A stretch of 64,000 nucleotides of DNA from Pseudomonas sp. QS1027 (GTDB taxonomy: Bacteria; Pseudomonadota; Gammaproteobacteria; Pseudomonadales; Pseudomonadaceae): positions 1 through 64,000 of the forward strand of contig NZ_PHSU01000004.1 of the NCBI RefSeq assembly GCF_002814235.1, read 5' to 3'. Within the stretch, counting starts at the first letter, position 1. Each line of letters starts with the position of its first letter. Both the position numbers and the translations under genes were made by a program. Positions 44,499 to 53,156 of this stretch are shown piece by piece. The notes beneath the pieces were generated by a model that ran no database searches, was not told where the DNA came from, and saw nothing but the letters and a program-made list of their open reading frames with translations.

Positions 44499-44804
44499 CG
44501 GGTGTTCCTTGCGGTCGCATAAATACCTGCATTGGTGTCTCTCCTGCCCCCGAACGAGGGACGGCCGAAATCATCGAGGCAAACCCCGGCGACCCGCTTT
44601 GGCGAGTATCCGAAGGCTTGCCCCTTGGGTTTTAAAACCGGGGGTAGTCACTTGTAGCTAAGGAGAGGTGCAGGTCGACGTCAAGAAAGTAGCGAATAAA
44701 TAGATTCATTTGATCGGGTTTTTCAAGTCATTGATCAATCGGCTATTTGGTCTATTCAGGCTGATTCTGAGCAAACCCGGGAAAAAGGGTTTTCTCCGTG
44801 TTTT
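44499..44804. other. Gap between barrel gene and PIG-L-type gene
   Basis: 306 bases, no gene found. It must hold the promoter of the barrel gene (minus strand). A GGTTTTAAAACC palindrome lies at 44628-44639. No strong terminator follows the PIG-L-type gene. Confidence 0.5.
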
Positions 44805-45557
44805 TCAGATAAACACCATCTCGAAGGGTTGCCGTGCCCGTTCGAGCAGGGCCGGTACCAGGACCGGTGGCAGCCCCAGTTCCGGATCGCCTTGCAGGTG
44901 GCTGTGGTAGGCATGGGCGGCATGCAGCTTGCGGGCGATGCCCCAGGTGTCGAGGCGGATCTTGCGTGCCCGGTGCCAGGGGATCAGGCCTTCGTCGCGC
45001 AAGGGCCGGAACCAGGAGTGCACCGGTATCTCCAGGAGTGTTGCGCCGCTGGCGGCGCAGGCCTGGGCGGCGGCCCGACCAACGGTGTCATGATCGGCAA
45101 TCCCGTCTTCGCGCCAGGTGGTCAGCACCACGTCGCCCTGGCGCAGGTAGCGCCGCAGGAATTGACTCAGCGGCTGTTCCTGTCGCTCCAGTGCGCCATG
45201 GCGAAAGCCGCCGCGAATCCATTTCAGCCGGTGCAGTTCCAGGCCCAGGCGGCGCAGGGCCTCGGCACTTTCCTGGGGGCAGACCACACTCAGGCGGCTC
45301 GAAGGCCACAGGGTGGAGCCGGGGTAGAGGGCGCTGCCGTCGGTAATCGAGATCAACAGCAGCGGATGTTCGAGGGTGGCGAGCAGTTGCAGCAGACCGC
45401 CGCAACAATGCACTTCGTCACCGGGATGCGGGGCGATCACCACCACCCGCGCACCGGGCCGGATCAGACGGTGCAGGCCAATGGTCGGGACACGGGCCAA
45501 CTGCCGCGAGTTCCAGATCAGCGGTGCAACTTCGTTGCGTGCAGCTTGGATTCTCAT
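44805..45557 (-). CDS. PIG-L/LmbE-family deacetylase-like protein
   Basis: 250-residue protein of the zinc-dependent PIG-L family, which deacetylates GlcNAc-type compounds. The metal/catalytic motif reads VVIAPHPGDEVHCCGG (about residues 37-52): the family form is PHPDDE, so the first Asp, thought to be the general base, is Gly here. Other family blocks are present: ITDGSALYPGS, RQGDVVLTTWREDGIADHDTVGRAA and AYHSHLQ (third zinc ligand region). It may be inactive or use another base. AAGGAA lies about 12 bases before ATG 45557. Same strand as glgX, 140 bases downstream. Confidence 0.75.
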   Translation of the reverse strand: MRIQAARNEVAPLIWNSRQLARVPTIGLHRLIRPGARVVVIAPHPGDEVHCCGGLLQLLATLEHPLLLISITDGSALYPGSTLWPSSRLSVVCPQESAEALRRLGLELHRLKWIRGGFRHGALERQEQPLSQFLRRYLRQGDVVLTTWREDGIADHDTVGRAAAQACAASGATLLEIPVHSWFRPLRDEGLIPWHRARKIRLDTWGIARKLHAAHAYHSHLQGDPELGLPPVLVPALLERARQPFEMVFI

Positions 45558-45697
45558 GATGTCTGTCACTTCCTTGTGTGAACGTGCACGCATCCTCCAT
45601 CAGCCCTGATGCGTCCGGTGTCGCAAGGCGGCCCGGGAATGCGCGACTGAGTATCGCGCATATAGGCCGAAATGCGACTTTTATTGCTGAAAAAACG

Positions 45698-47857
45698 TCA
45701 GGTTTCTTCGTCTCGTTGCAGTTCGAACAGGACAAGCGAACGTCCGGTGAGGGTGTATTCGCGGTTGAAGGCAAAATGCTCCTGGCCCTTGACCTGTGGG
45801 TCGTTGGTATCGAGCACGCAGGTCCAGTCGATGCCCTGCGGCACCTCCGGCAGGCGGAAGTTGACCCCGTCATGGTGGGCGTTGACCGCAATCAGCAAGG
45901 TCGCATCGTCGCCGGTGCGGGGAATGCCGGAGACCTGGGCGCGGCCGTCGAGCAACATGCCCAGGCTGCGACCGTTGCCGTCGTGCCAGTGCTCAGTGGT
46001 CATTTCCTGGCCGTCCGGCGTCAGCCAGGTGACGTCCTTGACCCCCAGTTGCTCGTTATAGTCGCCGACCAGAAAGCGTCCGCGGCGCAGGATGGGGTAG
46101 GCCAGGCGCAGCTTGACCAGGCGCTTGACGAACTTGAGCAGCGACTTGCCGTCGTCGTCCAGGGTCCAGTTGACCCAGCCGATTTCGCTGTCCTGGCAAT
46201 AGGCGTTGTTGTTGCCGTGCTGGGTGCGGGCGAACTCGTCGCCGGCGACGATCATCGGCGTGCCCTGGGCCAGCAGCAGGGTGGCGAAGAAGTTGCGCAT
46301 CTGCCGCAGGCGCAGGGCGTTGATCGCCGGATCGTCCGAGGGCCCCTCGACGCCGTGGTTCCAGGACAGGTTGTTGTTGCTGCCGTCCTGGTTGTTTTCA
46401 TCGTTGGCTTCGTTGTGCTTGTCGTTGTACGACACCAGGTCGTGCAGGGTGAAGCCGTCATGGGCGGTGATGAAGTTGACCGAGGTGTAGGGGCGTCGGC
46501 CGCGTTGGTCGAACAGGTCGCCGGAGGCGGTCATGCGCCGGGCGAAGTCGGCGAGCTGGCCGTCGTCGCCTTTCCAGAATGCGCGCACGGTGTCGCGGAA
46601 ACGGTCGTTCCATTCGGCCCAGCCCGGCGGGAAACCGCCGACCTGATAGCCGCCGGGGCCGCAGTCCCAGGGCTCGGCGATCAGCTTGAGCTGGCTCAGC
46701 ACCGGGTCCTGGCGGCAGGCGACGAGGAAGCTGTGGCGTTCGTTGAAGCCGTCGTGATAGCGCCCGAGGATGGTTGCCAGGTCGAAGCGGAAACCGTCCA
46801 CGTGCATTTCCGTGGCCCAGTAGCGCAGCGAGTCGGTGACCATCTGCAGCACGCAGGGATGGCTCAGGTCCAGGGTGTTGCCGGTGCCCGAGTCGTTGAT
46901 GTAGAAGCGCTTGTCATCGGGCATCAGGCGGTAGTAGGAGGCGTTGTCGATGCCGCGCATGGACAGCGTCGGGCCTTGCTCGTTGCCTTCGGCGGTGTGG
47001 TTGTAGACCACGTCGAGGATCAGCTCCAGGCCGGCTTCGTGCAGGTGCGCGACCATCTCCTTGAATTCGGCGATCTTGCCGCTGGCCAGGTAGCGCGGGT
47101 CGGGGGCGAAGAAGGCGATGCTGTTGTAGCCCCAGTAGTTGGTCATGCCTTTTTGCAGCAGGTGCTGGTCGTTGACGAAGGCGTGGATCGGCAGCAGCTC
47201 CACCGAGGACACGCCGAGCTTGCGGATATGCTCCAGCACCTCGTCGACCATCAGCCCGGCAAAGGTCCCGCGCACTGCGTCCGGCACCGCCGGGTGGCGC
47301 ATGCTGATACCACGTACGTGGGTTTCATAAAGCAGGGTGCGTTCCCAGGGCACGCTGACGCGCTGGTCGTGGCCCCAGGTGTGGGCGGGGTCGATGACCT
47401 TGCTCTTGGGCACGAAGGGCGCACTGTCGCGTTCGTCGAAGCTGAGGTCGGCGTCGGGGTGGCCGATGGTGTAGCCGAACAGGGCCTCGGACCATTTCAA
47501 CTGGCCGACCAACTGCTTGGCGTAAGGGTCGATCAGCAGTTTGTTGGGGTTGAAGCGGTGGCCGTTCGGCGGGTCGTAGGGGCCGTAGACCCGGTAGCCG
47601 TAGATCAGTCCGGGATGGGCGTCGGGCAGGTAGCCGTGGTAGATCTCGTCGGTGTACTCGGGCAGTTCGATGCGTTCGAGTTCCACTTCACCACTGTCGT
47701 CGAACACGCACAGTTCGACCTTGGTGGCGTTGGCGGAAAACAGTGCGAAGTTGACCCCCAGGCCATCCCAGGTGGCGCCAAGCGGGAAGGGCAGGCCTTC
47801 ACGGATTCGCGAGGTCTGGGCTTCGGGGGTGGGGGCGGGCTTTTTCGGCTTGGTCAT
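45698..47857 (-). CDS. glgX: Glycogen debranching enzyme (isoamylase type)
   Basis: 719-residue GH13 enzyme that removes short alpha-1,6 branches. CBM48 N-terminal part (GATWDGLGVNFALFSANATKVELCVFDD), barrel motifs with nucleophile Asp in GFRFDLATILGR, acid/base Glu in LIAEPWDCGPGGYQVGGF and the third Asp in NFITAHDGFTL. WAEWNDRFRDTVRAFWKGDDG is typical of GlgX. It follows the DUF2934 gene after 193 bases that contain a second-type REP element. Confidence 0.94.
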   Translation of the reverse strand: MTKPKKPAPTPEAQTSRIREGLPFPLGATWDGLGVNFALFSANATKVELCVFDDSGEVELERIELPEYTDEIYHGYLPDAHPGLIYGYRVYGPYDPPNGHRFNPNKLLIDPYAKQLVGQLKWSEALFGYTIGHPDADLSFDERDSAPFVPKSKVIDPAHTWGHDQRVSVPWERTLLYETHVRGISMRHPAVPDAVRGTFAGLMVDEVLEHIRKLGVSSVELLPIHAFVNDQHLLQKGMTNYWGYNSIAFFAPDPRYLASGKIAEFKEMVAHLHEAGLELILDVVYNHTAEGNEQGPTLSMRGIDNASYYRLMPDDKRFYINDSGTGNTLDLSHPCVLQMVTDSLRYWATEMHVDGFRFDLATILGRYHDGFNERHSFLVACRQDPVLSQLKLIAEPWDCGPGGYQVGGFPPGWAEWNDRFRDTVRAFWKGDDGQLADFARRMTASGDLFDQRGRRPYTSVNFITAHDGFTLHDLVSYNDKHNEANDENNQDGSNNNLSWNHGVEGPSDDPAINALRLRQMRNFFATLLLAQGTPMIVAGDEFARTQHGNNNAYCQDSEIGWVNWTLDDDGKSLLKFVKRLVKLRLAYPILRRGRFLVGDYNEQLGVKDVTWLTPDGQEMTTEHWHDGNGRSLGMLLDGRAQVSGIPRTGDDATLLIAVNAHHDGVNFRLPEVPQGIDWTCVLDTNDPQVKGQEHFAFNREYTLTGRSLVLFELQRDEET

Positions 47858-47943
47858 CGGCGCTCCTGCGGGTGTGTTCGATGGGGCGGTGTACGGACCG
47901 AAGGGTCATGCTGGCGATGCGATCTGGCAAAACAGCACATACC

Positions 47944-48017
47944 TGTGGGAGCGGAGCTTGCCCGCGAAGCTTTTGGCGATCTTCAGGGCCTCTTCGCGGG
48001 CAAGCTCCGCTCCCACA
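47944..48017. repeat. Inverted repeat element of a second REP type
   Basis: TGTGGGAGCGGAGCTTGCCC (47944 onward) and its inverted copy (to 48017) flank about 30 bases, forming a long hairpin. It is a different family from the GCCGGCTTGCTGG doublets. It lies between glgX and the DUF2934 gene, inside the presumed operon. Confidence 0.85.
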
Positions 48018-48050
48018 TTAGTACGTGCGGTCTTCAGTACCGTACACGGC

Positions 48051-48320
48051 TCAGCTGGCTGACGGCTTGCGCGGTGCTCGCGGTTTCTTTTCGGCGGCGG
48101 GTTTGGTGCTGGTCGCGGGTTTCGGCACAGCCGCCGGCTTGGCGGCGACCTTGGGCTTGGCGGCGGGTTTGGCCGCTGTCGGCTTTTTCGGTGCCAGGGC
48201 CTCGGCTTCCGCCAGCTTGCGCGCCATCTCCCAATGCCGGGCTTCCTCACCCTCGGGGCGGCCTTCCGATTCCCAGATCTGATAAGCAAACTCACGGATG
48301 CGTTTTTCGTCGGTACTCAT
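48051..48320 (-). CDS. DUF2934 protein with Ala/Lys/Pro-rich tail
   Basis: 89-residue protein. The first ~40 residues (KRIREFAYQIWESEGRPEGEEARHWEMARKL) are a DUF2934 domain; the remainder is a low-complexity basic tail (repeats of KPAAKPKVAAKPAA type), like histone H1-like tails. AGGAG has 7-base spacing to ATG 48320 but only 1 base to ATG 48326, deciding the start. It sits 16 bases after treY in the glucan operon. Possibly binds nucleic acid or polymer; unknown. Confidence 0.8.
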   Translation of the reverse strand: MSTDEKRIREFAYQIWESEGRPEGEEARHWEMARKLAEAEALAPKKPTAAKPAAKPKVAAKPAAVPKPATSTKPAAEKKPRAPRKPSAS

Positions 48321-48336
48321 CGCCATGCTCCTGAAC

Positions 48337-51078
48337 TCAATTTTGGGTAAAGAGATTGACCGGGAAATCTCCGAGTGCCTCACCGACCATCAGCTCGCTA
48401 TGGTTTGTGACTGCGCACATCGAAAATAATCCCTTTAATTTGCTACCCGGTGCGGCGAACGGCAGTTTGACCCGCGTATCGCCCCAAACCGGTGCCGGTA
48501 CCCACGGCAGTTGATCGCTGGCCAGCAGTCCGGCCGCCAGCCTGGGTACGATCACAATGGCCCGCTGCGTTGGTGTGCTGCGCATAAAGGCCAGTACGTG
48601 TTCGGCCTGTTCGCCGAGTACCTCCAACGGCTGATAATCGCCGTGACTGAAGACCCTCCCACATTCGGCCCGCACCGCCAGCGTACGGGCGATCAAGGCC
48701 TGTTTGAGCCGACCGCTGCGCCAGTCCGTCAACAGCGCCCTGGGCGATGTCGAGTGTTGCAGCGCCTGTTGCCGGGCCGTGAAATCCACCGGCCGGCGAT
48801 TGTCCGGGTCCACCAGGCTGAAGTCCCAGAACTCGTTGCCCTGGTACAGGTCCGGCACACCCGGTACGGTCATGCGCAGCAAACACTGGGCCAGACTGTT
48901 GAGGGCCCCGGCCGGTGCGATTTTTTCCAGCGTCGCGACCAGGGCCTGGCGCAGCGGCAGGCCGACGGGGCGGGTCAGCAGCGCTTCGAGAAAGTTGCGG
49001 CAGGCCTGTTCGTAGGCCTCGTTCGGGGCGCTCCAACTGCTGTGCAGCTTGGCTTCGCGCAGCGCCTTGTTTTGCCATTGCCAGAGACGCTCGGCGTAAT
49101 CCTGCAGGCCGGCCGAATCGTCGCTCGACAGGGCCAGCGGCCAACTGCCCAGCAGTGCCTGATAGAGAATCAGCTCGTCCGCCGCCGACGGTGCCTGGGG
49201 ATCGTCACGCAGCGCCTGGGCCAACTCGCGAAAGCCTTGCACCTGTTCGACGTACCACGGGGCGCATTCGCTCAGTACCGCCAGGCGCGCGCGGCTGTCT
49301 TCACCGCGTTTGTGATCATGGGTGGCGCTGGTCAACAGGTTGTCCGGGAAGTGTTCCAGGCGGGCTCGGTTGGCCGCATGAAAGTCTTCCACGGGGGCGC
49401 TGAAGCGTTCGGTGGAAAAGCCCACGTCGTTGCGCGAGAGCAGCACCGCCGAGCGATAGAACGCGGTGTCTTCCACGGCTTTGGCGGCTGTCGGTGAGGT
49501 CAGCTGCTGGAAGCGCACGCAGGCATGCTTGAGCAGTTTGCGCTGACGTCCCGGTGGGCGCTCGCGCCAGGGTTGTCCGCCGAGCCACTGTTGCAGGTAG
49601 TCGAGCACCGGCCAGTCGGCCTCGCCGAGGGTGGTGCGGGCGCCGGCCAGGGCTTGCTGGAAAAACACTTCGTCTTCGGCCGGGCGGCCACCGGCGTTGA
49701 TATAGGTGCGGTACACCGGGTAATGCACGATCAGCGCCTGCAAGGCCCGGCGTATCGCGCCGAGGGTCAGGTCACGGCTCATCACGTCGTCCCGGGCCAC
49801 TTGCAGCAGGGCCTGGGCCACGCTTTCGCAGTCGCCCGCGAGTCCACCTGCGAGGATCTGCTGGCGGGCCAGTCGGGCTTCCTCGCCGAACTCGCCGGGG
49901 CGCTCGCTCAGTTGGCTCCAGAGTTCGGTCAGGGGCTGCTCGCCACGCGGGTCGTGTTGCAGCAGCGACAGCTGGTCCATGAATTCATAGCCGGTGGTGC
50001 CGTCTACCCGCCAGTCGCGGTGCAGGCTTTCGCCCTGGCCGAGGATCTTCTCCACATAGATCGGCAGGTGCTCCCCGGGGACCAGGCTGTCGACCCGTCG
50101 GCGCAGCTTGCGGCAGTAACCGCGTGGGTCGGCGAGCCCGTCGATATGGTCGATGCGCAGCCCGTCCACCAGGCCGTCCTCGATCAGCTGGAAGATTTTC
50201 TGGTGGGTGGCCTCGAACACCGCCGGGCGCTCGACCCGCAAGCCACCCAGTTCGTTGACATCAAAGAAGCGCCGCCAGTTGATATCGTCGGCGGCGGTGC
50301 GCCAACTGGCGAGGCGGTAGTGCTGGCGCTCCAGCAGCCGGTGCAGGCGCTGGAAACCTTCGGGTTGGCGCGAGTCATAACGGGCAAGGTTCTGCTCGAT
50401 GGCGTCATGCAGCTCGTGGCGTTGCGACAGTTCGGCGCGCAGGAGCTGGGCCTGGGCATAGGGGTCAGGCAGGCTGTTCAGGGCCTTGAAGTGCCCGGTG
50501 AGGGTTTCCAGTTCAGGGATGTCGGCCAGTATCTGCGCGTAGTCCCGGGGGCAGATGGGAAAACGATGCTGGTAGTGCTCGATATGAAAGCCGCCGTGCT
50601 CGGCATCGAAGCACAAGGGAATGCTGCCTTCCTGCAAGGCCACGCCGTAGTCGCTGCCGAGGAAGGGCATGAGCAATTGCCCTTCGAGCAACGGATCGGG
50701 CGAGTGCCACTGGATATCGAAAAACTCGCTGTAGGGGCTCAACCGGCCCCACTCCAGCAGGTCCAGCCACCAGGGATTGTCCGCGCCGCCGACGGCCATG
50801 TGGTTGGAGACGATGTCGAGGATCAGGCCCATATCGTGCTGGCGCAGGGCTTGTACCAGGCGCCGCAACGCCGGTTCGCCGCCCAGTTGCGGATTGACCC
50901 GGGTCGGGTCGACCACGTCGTAGCCGTGCATGGAACCGTCGCGCGCGGTGAGCAGCGGCGAGGCATAGACATGACTGATGCCCAGCTGGGCGAAGTAGGG
51001 CACCAGCACTACGGCGTCATCCAGGCTGAAGCCTTTGTGAAACTGCAGGCGTACCGTCGCACGCAAGGGTGGTTTCAT
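48337..51078 (-). CDS. treY: Malto-oligosyltrehalose synthase
   Basis: 913-residue GH13 enzyme that converts the reducing end of malto-oligosaccharides to a trehalose unit. TVRLQFHKGFSLDDA near the N-terminus and YASPLLTARDGSMHGYDVVDPTRVNPQLGG are the TreY signatures; the nucleophile Asp is in GLRIDHIDGLADPRGY (about 358-373), the acid/base Glu in IYVEKILG, and ATHDHKRGEDSRAR lies later. Overlaps malQ by ATGA. TreZ, encoded two genes upstream, releases trehalose from its product. Confidence 0.94.
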   Translation of the reverse strand: MKPPLRATVRLQFHKGFSLDDAVVLVPYFAQLGISHVYASPLLTARDGSMHGYDVVDPTRVNPQLGGEPALRRLVQALRQHDMGLILDIVSNHMAVGGADNPWWLDLLEWGRLSPYSEFFDIQWHSPDPLLEGQLLMPFLGSDYGVALQEGSIPLCFDAEHGGFHIEHYQHRFPICPRDYAQILADIPELETLTGHFKALNSLPDPYAQAQLLRAELSQRHELHDAIEQNLARYDSRQPEGFQRLHRLLERQHYRLASWRTAADDINWRRFFDVNELGGLRVERPAVFEATHQKIFQLIEDGLVDGLRIDHIDGLADPRGYCRKLRRRVDSLVPGEHLPIYVEKILGQGESLHRDWRVDGTTGYEFMDQLSLLQHDPRGEQPLTELWSQLSERPGEFGEEARLARQQILAGGLAGDCESVAQALLQVARDDVMSRDLTLGAIRRALQALIVHYPVYRTYINAGGRPAEDEVFFQQALAGARTTLGEADWPVLDYLQQWLGGQPWRERPPGRQRKLLKHACVRFQQLTSPTAAKAVEDTAFYRSAVLLSRNDVGFSTERFSAPVEDFHAANRARLEHFPDNLLTSATHDHKRGEDSRARLAVLSECAPWYVEQVQGFRELAQALRDDPQAPSAADELILYQALLGSWPLALSSDDSAGLQDYAERLWQWQNKALREAKLHSSWSAPNEAYEQACRNFLEALLTRPVGLPLRQALVATLEKIAPAGALNSLAQCLLRMTVPGVPDLYQGNEFWDFSLVDPDNRRPVDFTARQQALQHSTSPRALLTDWRSGRLKQALIARTLAVRAECGRVFSHGDYQPLEVLGEQAEHVLAFMRSTPTQRAIVIVPRLAAGLLASDQLPWVPAPVWGDTRVKLPFAAPGSKLKGLFSMCAVTNHSELMVGEALGDFPVNLFTQN

Positions 51079-53156
51079 CGGTCACGCTCGGCAGCCTGGA
51101 GTCGGGCACAGGCCAGCAGTTCGAGACGGCGGGCGGCGTCGACATCGTCGAGCAACTGGCTGCTGTCACCGGGCAGGCGCCGCCGCCAGTTGGGGTGGCT
51201 GTCGAGGGTGCCGGGCAGGTTGGCCTGTTCTTCGACACCGAGGGCGTCCTCCAGCGGCAGCAACACCAGGGGCGCGCGGGTATGGCCGAGGAAACGCACG
51301 CTGGCATCGAGGACCTGGTCGGTCTCGTGGGATTCGTCGCTGAAATTCTGCGGGTCGTTGCTCAAGGCGCGACGCAAGCCCTCGCGTTCGCGTTCGCGGG
51401 TTTCGCGCCAGTGATCGGCGGTGCTGTTGTCGATCAGCCCGAGCTGGGTGTTCCAGTCGATATCCCGGGCATGCCACCAGCCATTGAGGGTGGGCAGGTC
51501 GTGGGTGCTGGTGATGGCCAGGGCGTCGTCCGGCCAGTCGAGGATCGGCCGGAAACGATGGTCGTATTCCTGCTCGAACAACAGCACGCGCATGCCGAGG
51601 ATCGCCCGGGCACCGAGTTTTTCCCGCAGGCCCTCGGGCACCGTGCCGAGGTCTTCGCCGAGCACCACCGCCTGGTGGCGCGCGGACTCCAGGGTCAGCA
51701 GGCGCAGCAGGTCGTCCACCGGGTAATACAGGTAGGCGCCGTCGCTGGGCGGGGAACCGAGGGGGATCACCCAGAGCCGTTGCAGGCCCATCACATGGTC
51801 GATGCGCAGGCCGCCGGCATGGGCGAAGTTGGCCCGCAGCATTTCGATAAAGGCGCGGAAACCATGGCGCTTCAGGCCCTCCGGGGCGAAGGCTGAAATG
51901 CCCCAGCTTTGCCCGGCGCGGTTGAGGATATCCGGCGGTGCGCCGACGGTGAGTTCGGCCAGCAGCTCGTCCTGCCGGCTCCAGGCCTGGCTGCCACCGC
52001 CATCGGCACCCACGGCGAGGTCGGCGATCAGGCCGATGCCCATGCCGCTGTTCCGGGCGGCGTTTTGCGCGCGTTCAAGGCTCCGGGCGATCAGCCATTG
52101 GCTGAAGGCGTAGAAGCCGATCTCCTCGGCCTGCTCCTCGGCGAAGGTGACGAGGGCCGGGTTGTCGGGATGGTGCCAGGCCGCGGGCCAGTGCCGCCAG
52201 TCGGTACTTTCACCGCGGGCGGTACAGGTTGCTTGCAGGGCTTCGAAGCGACAGTGATTTTCCAGGGCTTCGCCGCCGCTCTGGCGAAAGCGCGCGAAGT
52301 CCGTGGCGAGCGCGTGAGTGCCGAGGCGAAAGCCGTCGTACAACGCGCGCAACAGCCGTTGTTTGGCGCGGGCGGCGCGGGGCCAGTCGATCAATGGCAG
52401 CGCTTCCAACTGCTGCAGTTCATCGGCCAGTCCCGTGATGTCGATGGCCTGGCGCAGGGCCCGTTCGCCGAGAATCGCCTCCGGCGCCGCATAAAGGCTG
52501 TTGAGGAACAGCCGGCTGGACGGCGAATAGGGGCTGTAGCGTTGCGGGTCGCAGCTGAACATGGCGTGCAGCGGGCTGATCGCCAGGGCGTCGGCGCCGC
52601 GTTCGCCGGCAGCGCGGACCAGGCTCTCCAGGGCCAGGGTGTCGCCGAAACCGCCGTCGCCGGCGCGTTGCAGGGCATACAGCTGGACCGTCAGGCCCCA
52701 GGCGCGGGGTGTCGCGCTATCGGTGGCCGCCGCGACGCTGTGGCACTGCGCCGGGGCGACGGCGAGGGTGAAGTGCTGGCCGGCGATATGCACCGTCTGG
52801 TAGCCCACCGGAACCTTGCCCGGCAGCACCGCGTCCTGGTCCAGGTGCAAATGCAGGACCGTACCGTTTTCCAGGTGCACCTCGCAGGCAGTATCGGCGG
52901 CGAAATAGTGGGCCAGGTCCAGGCCCTTGCCGGCGTCCGCGGTCAACAGCGGTGGCAGGTGTTTCTGTTGCTGGGCGAGTTGCAGTTCCTGCAGGCTGTT
53001 CTCGATGGCCTGGTCAGTGTCGGCGGGATGGCCGAGCCCGGCCAGGACCTTGCGCAAGACCTCGGGCCGGACTTTCTGTGGCCGACCATTGGCGTCGATC
53101 CAATCGACGGCCAGGCCGGCTCGGCTGGCGAGTATTTCCAGTTGCGCGTCGCTCAT
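51075..53156 (-). CDS. malQ: 4-alpha-glucanotransferase (amylomaltase)
   Basis: 693-residue GH77 enzyme that moves malto-oligosyl units between glucans. An N-terminal extension (~1-140) is followed by the GH77 domain. RIDHVMGLQRLWVIPLG carries the nucleophile Asp, VLGEDLGTVPEG the acid/base Glu and STHDLPTLNGWW the third Asp. Overlapping ATGA junctions on both sides (treY downstream, treZ upstream) show coupling. Confidence 0.94.
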   Translation of the reverse strand: MSDAQLEILASRAGLAVDWIDANGRPQKVRPEVLRKVLAGLGHPADTDQAIENSLQELQLAQQQKHLPPLLTADAGKGLDLAHYFAADTACEVHLENGTVLHLHLDQDAVLPGKVPVGYQTVHIAGQHFTLAVAPAQCHSVAAATDSATPRAWGLTVQLYALQRAGDGGFGDTLALESLVRAAGERGADALAISPLHAMFSCDPQRYSPYSPSSRLFLNSLYAAPEAILGERALRQAIDITGLADELQQLEALPLIDWPRAARAKQRLLRALYDGFRLGTHALATDFARFRQSGGEALENHCRFEALQATCTARGESTDWRHWPAAWHHPDNPALVTFAEEQAEEIGFYAFSQWLIARSLERAQNAARNSGMGIGLIADLAVGADGGGSQAWSRQDELLAELTVGAPPDILNRAGQSWGISAFAPEGLKRHGFRAFIEMLRANFAHAGGLRIDHVMGLQRLWVIPLGSPPSDGAYLYYPVDDLLRLLTLESARHQAVVLGEDLGTVPEGLREKLGARAILGMRVLLFEQEYDHRFRPILDWPDDALAITSTHDLPTLNGWWHARDIDWNTQLGLIDNSTADHWRETREREREGLRRALSNDPQNFSDESHETDQVLDASVRFLGHTRAPLVLLPLEDALGVEEQANLPGTLDSHPNWRRRLPGDSSQLLDDVDAARRLELLACARLQAAERDR

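Noticed and set aside
45578..48334. 918-codon open frame on the plus strand opposite glgX and the DUF2934 gene
   Set aside because: Its protein is Val/Gly/Ala/His-rich with no family motifs and is antisense to well-supported genes; long antisense frames are expected in GC-rich DNA.
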